From Ordospora colligata OC4 (lineage: Eukaryota; Microsporidia; Ordosporidae): a stretch of DNA of 59,831 nt. Positions 52,910 to 59,831 of this stretch are shown here, one piece after another. The notes below the pieces were generated by a model that had not been told where the DNA came from, ran no database searches, and saw only the letters and a program-made list of their open reading frames with translations. Both the position numbers and the translations under genes were made by a program. Every line of letters starts with the position of its first letter. Within the stretch, counting starts at the first letter, position 1. Where the stretch lies: positions 1 to 59,831 of the forward strand of contig NW_014575398.1 of NCBI RefSeq assembly GCF_000803265.1, in the 5' to 3' direction.

Positions 52910-53689
52910 ATGGTTGTAAGAAGAAAGAGAATAAAGAAAGGGGAGGAATGCAAGGAGAATTGGGATGAATATAGCATTGTTAATGAAGGTGATTGGAGTT
53001 CTGCAGTGACCAAGAGTATGAGTGAGCTTGCTTGGAAGTCTTTTGATGAAGAGGAGATGATGCCGAAAGGGGATTTAGATACTAAAGGAGTAATGGATGA
53101 AGTGAAAGAAGCAGAAGATGGAGAAAGTTTTCAGAAAAGACTTATAGATGGATTGAAGGAGTCTGTAGCTAGGAACATCATAAAGGTTGATAGAGAGGAG
53201 GATCGGTGCAAGAGCAATGAAGAACCATTAAATATTTCGAAGCAACGATATGAAGAGTATGTAAAAAAGAAGAACGAGCATAAAGATAGTTTGTGTTCAA
53301 AGACTGATAGAATGGACAAGTGCAATTATGAGGAAACTTATACAAGAACCGAAAGTGATTTGAGAATGATCATCAAGAATCAGCAAGAGGAACTAAACAA
53401 GAGGGAAGCGATTATAAATAGTTTGAATCGAAAGGTTTCGGAGCTTACCTCAAATATGGAGATTGAGGGAAAGAAATATGCCTTACAATGCATTTGTAGG
53501 GGAGAGGAGTTGCTGAAGGCAATTGAAAATGATATAGAATGTGAAAAACAGATGCTAGTTAAAAGGATTAATGAAGGAGTAGAAAATTCGAAGGTATTGC
53601 AAAAAAAGGTTGAAGATTTGAAGAAGATTGTGAATGAGTTAGTGAAGAAGATAAAAAAGAAAAGGAATCTAAGTGAGCAGGAGGAATGA
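52910..53689 (+). CDS. Hypothetical coiled-coil protein
   Basis: 259 residues, charged throughout, no recognised family. The N-terminal 130 residues are acidic and probably disordered with a basic patch at the very start (VRRKRIKKG). Residues ~150-255 form a long coiled coil with heptad-like hydrophobics, ending in a KKIKKKR cluster. CCC lies 2 bases before the ATG at 52910 (an ATG three codons upstream is rejected). Located 33 bases upstream of the Use1-like SNARE on the same strand. Confidence 0.65.
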   Translation: MVVRRKRIKKGEECKENWDEYSIVNEGDWSSAVTKSMSELAWKSFDEEEMMPKGDLDTKGVMDEVKEAEDGESFQKRLIDGLKESVARNIIKVDREEDRCKSNEEPLNISKQRYEEYVKKKNEHKDSLCSKTDRMDKCNYEETYTRTESDLRMIIKNQQEELNKREAIINSLNRKVSELTSNMEIEGKKYALQCICRGEELLKAIENDIECEKQMLVKRINEGVENSKVLQKKVEDLKKIVNELVKKIKKKRNLSEQEE

Positions 53690-53722
53690 TGAATTGGTAA
53701 GATCAATGAGAATAACCCCTAA

Positions 53723-54247
53723 ATGTTTGACTCTGAATATTTCAAGAATCTTTTGAACGAGACAACAGCACTTATTAGCAACAAAACAGAAGGTACGTAT
53801 TCTGATGATGTAGAGATTCAGATTGAAAGCAACATTATGGCACTTAAACATTTAGCAAATGAAATATCTGACAAAGAAGTTCAAAGCAAGATGTTGAAAA
53901 GAATAGATATGCTTTGTGCCGAGCCAGCAGAGTTTGAGGTGAGCGAGGTTCATCAGCGAATTACAGGAGTTAATAAAAGCAATGAGTATTCCGATAGGAT
54001 AGAAAAGGATATTCTGAAGTATTCTAGACAGCTCCATGGCAAAGCAAAGAAATTTCTTGATAGTGTAAGACTTGATGGAAATGTGCTTGATGAAGTGACA
54101 GATAAGATGACTAAGAATCTTGCGGGGACCAGTTCTGCACTGAGGTTTATGAAAACTGAGCAGTCTAGCAATATTTCTGTATTCCGGATTCTCATTTCTG
54201 CATTGGTTATATTTGTTATTATGTATTTTATAATAAGATTTCTTTAG
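53723..54247 (+). CDS. Use1-like ER SNARE
   Basis: 174 residues ending in a tail anchor (VFRILISALVIFVIMYFIIRFL) directly after a SNARE-like helix (~95-150, HGKAKKFLDSVRLDGNVLDEVTDKMTKNLAGTSSALRFM). Hydrophobic heptads surround an Asp/Asn-containing centre, as in Use1, where the zero-layer residue is Asp. Use1 works with Ufe1, Sec20 and Sec22 in Golgi-to-ER fusion. Bos1/Sec20-type SNAREs are alternatives. CCCC lies 3 bases before the ATG. Confidence 0.6.
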   Translation: MFDSEYFKNLLNETTALISNKTEGTYSDDVEIQIESNIMALKHLANEISDKEVQSKMLKRIDMLCAEPAEFEVSEVHQRITGVNKSNEYSDRIEKDILKYSRQLHGKAKKFLDSVRLDGNVLDEVTDKMTKNLAGTSSALRFMKTEQSSNISVFRILISALVIFVIMYFIIRFL

Positions 54248-54339
54248 AATGAAGAAGTGCATAAACAGTTCTTTGGAATAAAGGAATTTTACTTAAAGAT
54301 AGTTCAAAGTGTTTATTATGACGAATTAAGTAAATGGAT

Positions 54340-54798
54340 TTATATGTCATCATTAATCTCTTCCTTATTTCTTTTTCTCTCGATGAATATTTCTTTGCCT
54401 GTCATGCTAGTCTTTTCGATCTTAGGTCTTATTATTTTTTGCTTCCACGCAAGAAAGTCCTGTTCTGTGATTCTTTCGTTGTCATTAATGTCATAGCTGA
54501 TTACAAGTTTACCTGTGTCCACTATTATGCTACTTTCGTCCAATTTCTGGAATACAAGCCTGATTATGTCGAAGATCATCGGCGTTGATAAGTATTTCTG
54601 GGCCTGACTTAATGACCAATCCAGGACATCCCGCTCAATATTTGAAAAGACATCTGGAGGTGTATTGGGATACTCCTTCCTGCATATAAATTCAAAATAG
54701 TTTTCTCGCACTGATATGCAGTACACTAGACAATCTTCTTCGAAGTGATGCTTCATGTTATTTTCAAATATGCATTTTAGAGCTTGAAGCTCATCCAT
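54340..54798 (-). CDS. RWD-domain protein, Gir2/RWDD1-like (DFRP2), DRG2 partner
   Basis: The RWD domain covers residues 1-100: MDELQALKCIF start and the YPNTPPDVF turn (YPxxPPxx). The C-terminal ITEQDFLAWKQKIIRPK…SMTGKEIFIER is the DRG-binding DFRP segment of Gir2/RWDD1 (xxSFxxWKxxF…LTGxxxFE). Gir2 binds the GTPase Rbg2/DRG2 and the Gcn1-Gcn2 stress pathway. CCC lies 4 bases before the ATG. With Tma46 at 47.7 kb both DRG partners are in this window. Confidence 0.75.
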   Translation of the reverse strand: MDELQALKCIFENNMKHHFEEDCLVYCISVRENYFEFICRKEYPNTPPDVFSNIERDVLDWSLSQAQKYLSTPMIFDIIRLVFQKLDESSIIVDTGKLVISYDINDNERITEQDFLAWKQKIIRPKIEKTSMTGKEIFIERKRNKEEINDDI

Positions 54799-54947
54799 TC
54801 AAGGGTAATAATATAATTACAGCAATTATTTTGAATTATCAATCAACAGCAAGGCTTTGCATAGCCATTTATGGTTCAACAAATATGTTTATTTACCATT
54901 ATTGCATTGTTGGAGTTGGATATTGTGTTGTTGTGATTATCCCTAAT

Positions 54948-55751
54948 ATGTTTGCGCTTCTTTTTGCAGGACATGTGCTTGCAAGCAAAGGCGATGACAA
55001 TCTGGTTGATAACGAAGGAAGCATTAACTGGGGAGTTGCCATTAGAACAGCTTTGCATAAAACACAGGACAGAACTGAAAATGCCTTGATTTTGCTGTTT
55101 ATAGGGCTTTTTATAAACTTTGCTGGAATACGTATGAAGAAATTGTCGTTTTTTGCGATATTTTTCTGCACTATATGGGTTGGAATTGATACTCTAAGGA
55201 ATTACAATGATATGATACTTAAAATCAGATATAAAGGTCTGTTTAAAAACGCAACAACTCTGTTCAAGTTGTGCAGCAAGGTTGTGGATATGATTTCAAA
55301 CAACATTGTTTTTACGTTGTTTTTGTCACTGGTATCAGGAGTGATGTTTTTGTATGTTTTCAAAATTGTTGCATATCTAATGATACTTTATCTTGGGATC
55401 TGCGCATGGAACAATATTGGAAGCATAGAAGACACATCATCATCTGTAGTTGTGTACTATGCAGTGCAGATAGCACTTTTGATCTTTGGAATAATAGGGA
55501 TGTCGTTTGTTGATCCTATTGCAGTACTAATGTGCACTATTGTGTTTTCGATCTTCGGATCTGTGCTAATCATTCTTGGATTGAAGTTTGGATTGGGAGT
55601 CGATCTTGATATAGAAGAATTTGTCAAAATGTTCGCTCTTGAGGATGCAAAGATTGGAGATAATGAGATTCACTACTTGAAGTTTTTATACGCTATACTA
55701 GTAATACTGGGTATTATTAATCAAATATTTTTCCGAAAGAAAAAGGCTTGA
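54948..55751 (+). CDS. Multi-pass membrane protein with signal peptide
   Basis: 267 residues. After a hydrophobic N-terminus (MFALLFAGHVLASK) and a polar ~30-residue lumenal part come about six to seven membrane segments. The first pair lies at ~47-65 and ~68-85, with later ones between 125 and 215, and a short one near the KKK end that could be an ER-retrieval signal (RKKKA). The pattern resembles DUF4203/TMEM198-like proteins, but I cannot confirm. CCC lies 4 bases before this ATG; longer upstream starts (TTG 54831, ATG 54885) are rejected. Confidence 0.65.
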   Translation: MFALLFAGHVLASKGDDNLVDNEGSINWGVAIRTALHKTQDRTENALILLFIGLFINFAGIRMKKLSFFAIFFCTIWVGIDTLRNYNDMILKIRYKGLFKNATTLFKLCSKVVDMISNNIVFTLFLSLVSGVMFLYVFKIVAYLMILYLGICAWNNIGSIEDTSSSVVVYYAVQIALLIFGIIGMSFVDPIAVLMCTIVFSIFGSVLIILGLKFGLGVDLDIEEFVKMFALEDAKIGDNEIHYLKFLYAILVILGIINQIFFRKKKA

Positions 55752-55810
55752 TCTATATGGAAGCGTAAAATAAAGCGTTTGTTTTATGTTAATTATTTAG
55801 TTAGTTTTGC

Positions 55811-56935
55811 TTAGGCTGGTGGATAGAAACATCCAAAAAGAAGTGCATAGATAATCCCGAACCCAAAGAAGAACCTGAACAGCAGTCTCCGTAGGAATTT
55901 GTTCTGGATTGTGTTGTACTTTTCAGCCAGTATCCAGTAGATCAGCGGATTGAATGAAATGAACCTAAAGTACATATTCCAATGAATTAGAAACACAGCA
56001 ATCAGAGTCTGTGCAAATAATATAATGGCCATTAGGCGAGTATTACGTTTATGTAAACTGTTCTTCTGAAGCCCGACGACGGTTTTGTTGGCATCTAGTC
56101 TGCCATTCCAATACTCAACGAGTATGTATATTGAAATTGCCAAGAATGGAATTCCAAGAATGATGTTTGGAATGTTGTTGCTGGTAAAGAACTTGAACAG
56201 TCCCTGATCCCAATACATTTTTTGGACATATGAATACGGTACAAATATTCTATATGTATTTTTTGCGTTGTTAATAATTAGAAGCGAGTAATACTGGAAT
56301 GCAGCTAACGGAAGCAGAAAGAACGCGGTTCTCATTATAGAAAACACATTCAAGGGAAATAGTACAAATGGAGCAAATAAAACTGCATTTGACCTACACA
56401 ATCCACACAATGAAAGCATCACTGTTCCATGTAACGAGCTGTTTTCTTCCAGGAAGTATATTCCAAGAAGAAAGGCCAGCATAAATAATGACTCTGAATA
56501 CATTGCTGTATATACGATTGATGCAGGATTGAATATAAACAAAACAGCACTAATTTTTGCAATAGTTGGACCGTATCGTTTGAGTGTTATTTTGTATAGA
56601 ATACCTGAGCTCGAAATTGTTGCTAAGCAGGAAACGAGCACACCTGTGGTGTATGGCTCTATTCTCAATATTTTATTAACTGTGCGCGATACATAAGGAA
56701 GGAAAGGAAAGAATGCAGTTTCGTGTATCTTTGCATATCCATTTTTCATTATTTCAAGGAAGTGGACAGCGTCCCATGATAGCAAAAACTTCATGCAAGA
56801 GTTTGTTTGAACAAGTGCCGTGGACTTATCGAAGGGAGGAATCAAAATGGATGCGATGCATGAAATCGATATGTAAAACACACGAGAAAGACAAGCTAAC
56901 CTTAGCACGTCTTTCAGGTCCTTGGCAATAAACAT
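55811..56935 (-). CDS. GPI18: GPI mannosyltransferase 2 (PIG-V/Gpi18)
   Basis: Adds the second mannose to the GPI precursor in the ER lumen. Family marks: FLLSWDAVHFLEIMKNGY (SRWDAxYFLxIAxxGY, with the catalytic-loop Asp), HETAFFPFLPYVSR (ExxxAFFPLFP), LFIFNPASIVYTAMYSESLFMLAFLLGIYFLEE (LFxLNPASIFxSAxYSESLFAxxxFxGLYxLE) and GLCRSNAVLFA (RSNG). About eight to nine membrane helices. The ATG at 56935 has CCC 8 bases upstream, so the ATG nine codons earlier is not favoured. Confidence 0.87.
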   Translation of the reverse strand: MFIAKDLKDVLRLACLSRVFYISISCIASILIPPFDKSTALVQTNSCMKFLLSWDAVHFLEIMKNGYAKIHETAFFPFLPYVSRTVNKILRIEPYTTGVLVSCLATISSSGILYKITLKRYGPTIAKISAVLFIFNPASIVYTAMYSESLFMLAFLLGIYFLEENSSLHGTVMLSLCGLCRSNAVLFAPFVLFPLNVFSIMRTAFFLLPLAAFQYYSLLIINNAKNTYRIFVPYSYVQKMYWDQGLFKFFTSNNIPNIILGIPFLAISIYILVEYWNGRLDANKTVVGLQKNSLHKRNTRLMAIILFAQTLIAVFLIHWNMYFRFISFNPLIYWILAEKYNTIQNKFLRRLLFRFFFGFGIIYALLFGCFYPPA

Positions 56936-57002
56936 TCCTATAAGGGCAGTGTTAATTATCATTTGTTTATTTGCAGGTAAATTTTAGGATGCAGCAGCCC
57001 CA

Positions 57003-57818
57003 ATGTTTGCGTTTGTTCTTTTTACCTTGAGATGCTTGTGCACAGAGCATTTATTTATGCAAGAGTCATCGTTGCTAACGCCTTATGTTGATGGAGTGGG
57101 TAGTTTTGCGAATTGGAATGCGTTTGGTGAGTCTGTAGTTAAGATAAATGGTAAGAGCACGTTTATTCAGCTTGGATTTTCATCACCAGATAGTTCTGGA
57201 GCAATAGTGTCTTCTCAGCCAATAAAGCAAGATAGGTTCTGCATTGATTTTGTTATAGAGATTGCGAATCAAGAGAATAATGGCAATGATGGAGAGGAGG
57301 GAATGTCCATTTGGATGTCTGGAGAGAGTACATTTGAGGAGGGTGCTTGTTATGGTCGGTCATGCAATTTTAATGGGATTCTTGTTGCAATCAAGCCATC
57401 TGGTAAATCTTATATTGGTGTAAAGGCCGGAGATGTGCATGCAAACACACAGAATGCCGACAGATCATTTGATAAGGTGGTTTACAGAGATTTTGTACCT
57501 GGTGATGTTTTTATTGTGCGTATTGAGCAGGACGATCAGCTTACGGTTTACATAGGAGAGTCAAATAATCTTGTGCCAGTGCATGGCTATAAGGCACTTG
57601 CTAGTAAAAAAGACAATTTTATTGGCGTTTCTGCATATACAGGCAAATACCCTTCATCCATGAGAATTATTGGGATTGAATCATATAAGCTCAAGAATTT
57701 CAAACGCCTTGTACGAGATGAGTCTCAAAGAGGAGGTAGTCTTGTGTGGATTCTTTTCTTCATAGTGATAGGTGTAACGGGATATTATCTTTACTCGATA
57801 CAAATTAAAAAGAAGTAA
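57003..57818 (+). CDS. L-type lectin cargo receptor (ERGIC-53/VIP36/Emp47-like)
   Basis: Signal peptide (~1-13), an L-type lectin beta-sandwich (~20-225), then a membrane segment at 247-266 with a cytosolic tail IKKK. Seen in the lectin: SLLTPYVDGVGSFANWNAFG, GAIVSSQPIKQDRFCIDFVIEI, DGEEGMSIWMSGES, and CYGRSCNFNGILVAIKPSG (FxGLxVxxDT in relatives), with a Cys pair in the loop. These receptors carry glycoproteins between ER and Golgi. The terminal KKK could serve COPI retrieval. Microsporidia have little N-glycosylation, so its ligand is unclear. CCCC lies one base before the ATG. Confidence 0.82.
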   Translation: MFAFVLFTLRCLCTEHLFMQESSLLTPYVDGVGSFANWNAFGESVVKINGKSTFIQLGFSSPDSSGAIVSSQPIKQDRFCIDFVIEIANQENNGNDGEEGMSIWMSGESTFEEGACYGRSCNFNGILVAIKPSGKSYIGVKAGDVHANTQNADRSFDKVVYRDFVPGDVFIVRIEQDDQLTVYIGESNNLVPVHGYKALASKKDNFIGVSAYTGKYPSSMRIIGIESYKLKNFKRLVRDESQRGGSLVWILFFIVIGVTGYYLYSIQIKKK

Positions 57819-58185
57819 ATTTGTGTTGTATCATGTTGTATGAATGTACAGTTTATGTTATTATCGTATGGTTTGACTTTCAATAGTCTTCAGTCTCATC
57901 GATAGTTGAATAAAAATTGAACATTTCTTTATTATTATTTGTTTATTTATGAGATCGTTGCATTTATTGATCAGATATAACGAATTTACGAACAATGCAT
58001 TTAAATAAAGCGATATAAATATAACAATATATCAGCCACATATTATAGAATATATGTAATAATAAATAAACGGATATTAGCCAATCATTGTTGACAACGA
58101 TATAATAGCTATCAAGAAAAAAATATATACCGTATACAATGCATAATTGATTTATAAAATGTATTAATAAATAGCCCCATTGAAA
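57819..58185. other. AT-rich spacer before the terminal gene
   Basis: 367 bases, strikingly AT-rich. Contains TATA-rich runs and an inverted repeat around ATCATTGTTGACAACGAT (58085-58102). The final CCCC (58175-58178) stands 7 bases before the next ATG. No coding frame, tRNA or tandem repeat recognised. Confidence 0.6.
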
Positions 58186-59831
58186 ATGAATAATGAGGAA
58201 AAATTCTATACTACGTCTAAGGATAATAAAACATTATCATTAGATATTGACAAGGCTCTTAATGAAGGAAAGATTAAAAAATATGAGTATGGAGATAAAA
58301 ATGAGAAAGATTTATTTGAGGTTTACTTAAACGGAACATTTGAAGATTACGAAGCAATTAAAAAGTCAAATGGAGACAAGACAATACTGTTAATGGGTGC
58401 AAGAAGCATGCAGAAGGATTCTTTGGTAAACTTTTTTATTAATCGCTTATATGATATCAGAATAAACTCTTCTAAACAATATGAAATACCATTAAGAAAC
58501 TCGTCAACTAGTAGATTAATGATAAAAGAAAATAAAATAGTTTCTTATGTGTATATTTCAAATGATAAAAAAACAGCAACCAGAATTATTGACATGCCAA
58601 ATTATCTACCAAAAACAACAGGCTTTCCAATAGGCTATGATCCTAACTATAATGCTATGAACAATACTCAAAATTTTCTTATAAGTGAGCATGTGAATAA
58701 AGTTCATCTCATTTGCTTTGTAGCATCATGCCTATACTTAAAAGAAAAAGAACTGAATCCTAAAATAAGTGAAATGGTTTATAACTTCGATGATGACATA
58801 AAAAACAATATGTTCATGATATTTATGTCTACTAGCAGTATTGGACCAAAAGAATCAGAAGAGTTATCGGATAAATATAAAAAATACATGCCATTCATTA
58901 ATAGTACTGAAAAAGTGCATAAAATTAGCAGTTCAATTTTAAATAGGCAGTCAGATAGAAGTAATGAGAAACAAGTAGTAGAGGCAGAATCTCTTACTAG
59001 TAATTTTATAAACAAGCTGAATAGTATAGAACCTATATCGCTTTCCAAAACAAAAATGCATGCTGAAAAAATAAAAGAATATACAAAAGATTATAGAGAT
59101 AAATCAGGGGAATTTAATTACCAAATTGAAATTTGCTTGAATAAAAAATTATATCATAACAAAAATATTAAAGAAGATATCGAAAGGATCAGAATGAAAG
59201 AGGGGAAAGAATTAGACGAAGTAGTTAAAAGAAAGCCAGATAACTGCCCTTTGCTTGTAGAAAATACAAATGATTATTTAAAAAGATTATTAATTGCATG
59301 CAAAGACAAGCCTCGTGAATTAAGAATTTTAGAAGATGATATTATTCCGGTTTTTGAGGATAAAAATAATCAATTACAAGATATACCGATCAATCCACAT
59401 GAATTTTTAAATCCAATTGTATCTTTTGATAATCAACAAATTCTGAAATTTTTACAAAGTCTTTATCAATCAATTTGGAAATTATATGAAAAAGAAAGAA
59501 ATGAGAGAATACAAGACGTAAACAATCTAATTAATAATTTATCTATACTTTTTGAAAACCAATCGAAAGTTGTTGACCAAGCTAATGCAATTAGAACACT
59601 ATCTACTGAAAATGAAAAACAAATAAATGAAAATGAAAAACAAATAAATGAAATTAAAAAACAAATATTATCAGAAATACAGAACGCAGATGCCAATAAA
59701 TCACAAGTCTTGCTGGTGGATTTAGTTGGGTATTTAGTGTGTGTAATAATGCTATTTATTGGAGTTGGATATGTAGTAGGAGTAGATGTGAGTAAGATTT
59801 ATAGATTAAAGTTGTGTGTGTTTAATTTCAT
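58186..59831 (+). CDS. Degenerate G-domain membrane protein, 3' end beyond window
   Basis: An uninterrupted frame of 548 codons from an ATG with CCCC 7 bases upstream to the window edge. Residues 66-82 (TILLMGARSMQKDSLVN) look like a decayed P-loop that keeps the first Gly and the Lys. IIDMPNY (~134-140) sits where IDTPGxG (G3) belongs. VHLICFVASCLYL…NFDDDIKNNMFMIFMSTSS parallels the ICFVVxxxxxRLT…LFGKDIxxNIxxxxTFAD pattern of AIG1/TRAFAC-type GTPases, without the G4 Asp. A helical, partly coiled region follows (~290-500, ending in a repeated ENEKQIN). A membrane segment lies at ~507-533. Much more AT-rich than its neighbours. Confidence 0.75.
   Translation, partial: MNNEEKFYTTSKDNKTLSLDIDKALNEGKIKKYEYGDKNEKDLFEVYLNGTFEDYEAIKKSNGDKTILLMGARSMQKDSLVNFFINRLYDIRINSSKQYEIPLRNSSTSRLMIKENKIVSYVYISNDKKTATRIIDMPNYLPKTTGFPIGYDPNYNAMNNTQNFLISEHVNKVHLICFVASCLYLKEKELNPKISEMVYNFDDDIKNNMFMIFMSTSSIGPKESEELSDKYKKYMPFINSTEKVHKISSSILNRQSDRSNEKQVVEAESLTSNFINKLNSIEPISLSKTKMHAEKIKEYTKDYRDKSGEFNYQIEICLNKKLYHNKNIKEDIERIRMKEGKELDEVVKRKPDNCPLLVENTNDYLKRLLIACKDKPRELRILEDDIIPVFEDKNNQLQDIPINPHEFLNPIVSFDNQQILKFLQSLYQSIWKLYEKERNERIQDVNNLINNLSILFENQSKVVDQANAIRTLSTENEKQINENEKQINEIKKQILSEIQNADANKSQVLLVDLVGYLVCVIMLFIGVGYVVGVDVSKIYRLKLCVFNF

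Noticed and set aside
909..59831. tRNA, rRNA or snRNA genes in the spacers
   Set aside because: I looked for T-loop (GGTTCRANNCC) and A-box patterns with pairing stems in the larger spacers and found none; a covariance-model scan would be the proper test.

Overview
The window reads as a gene-dense stretch of a microsporidian (fungal-related intracellular parasite) nuclear genome. The genes are eukaryotic (proteasome, histone deacetylase, RNase P, spliceosome, exosome, septin, SNARE), average about 1 kb each, are mostly intron-free, and are separated by spacers of tens of bases. Proteins are shortened against yeast or animal homologues. The mitochondrial content seen is limited to Tom70, Sam50 and pyruvate dehydrogenase E1-alpha. 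Most starts carry a CCC (occasionally GGG) trinucleotide 0 to about 15 bases upstream of the ATG, the start-proximal signal known from microsporidia. I used it to choose starts, and it repeatedly rejects longer TTG/GTG-initiated or ATG extensions. The species cannot be named from sequence alone. Base composition is moderately AT-rich, and clearly richer at about 16.6-17.7 kb and after 57.8 kb.

Layout. 0-10 kb: chromatin and nuclear genes (partial DDT-domain protein, CAF-1 large subunit, ATRIP-like protein, FG nucleoporin-like protein) together with Atg9, an Rgp1-like protein, a RING protein, Pop5 and pyruvate kinase. 10-19 kb: Usp-like protein, Arv1, class I HDAC, La, PPPDE peptidase, Prp40, Lunapark, proteasome beta2, a membrane-anchored hydrolase and a ZIP transporter. 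19-31.5 kb: nucleic-acid enzymes (Rat1-type exonuclease, Pol delta subunit 2, Rrn3, Tan1, Snu114, Rrp41, Elf1, cyclin), plus a cyclic-nucleotide phosphodiesterase, a septin and an E1-like enzyme with a 24-nt intron. 31.5-47 kb: Tom70, a large unknown helical protein, an Integrator subunit 4-like HEAT protein, deoxyhypusine synthase, Trm7, Yos1, Rad52, Sft2, Sec61-beta-like, Sam50, Spc3, a PP2A-family phosphatase, Tad3 and ribosomal protein L3. 47-58 kb: Dph3, Tma46, cyclin, PDH E1-alpha, GPI8, Use1-like SNARE, Gir2-like RWD protein, PIG-V and an L-type lectin. From 58.2 kb to the edge lies a large AT-rich open frame that runs off the window. It resembles a degenerate G protein with a coiled coil and a C-terminal membrane anchor.

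There is no operon logic, but functions recur. Splicing: Prp40, Snu114 and an actual intron. Translation-factor modification: deoxyhypusine synthase for eIF5A, Dph3 for eEF2, Trm7/Tan1/Tad3 for tRNA. DRG GTPase partners: Tma46 and a Gir2-like protein. Early secretion and GPI anchoring: Spc3, Sec61-beta-like, Arv1, Yos1, Sft2, Use1, GPI8, PIG-V, lectin, Lunapark. Mitosome: Tom70, Sam50, PDH. The larger spacers are mostly built from short imperfect tandem duplications, several of which reach into a neighbouring stop codon. No tRNA, rRNA, transposon or CRISPR array was recognised.
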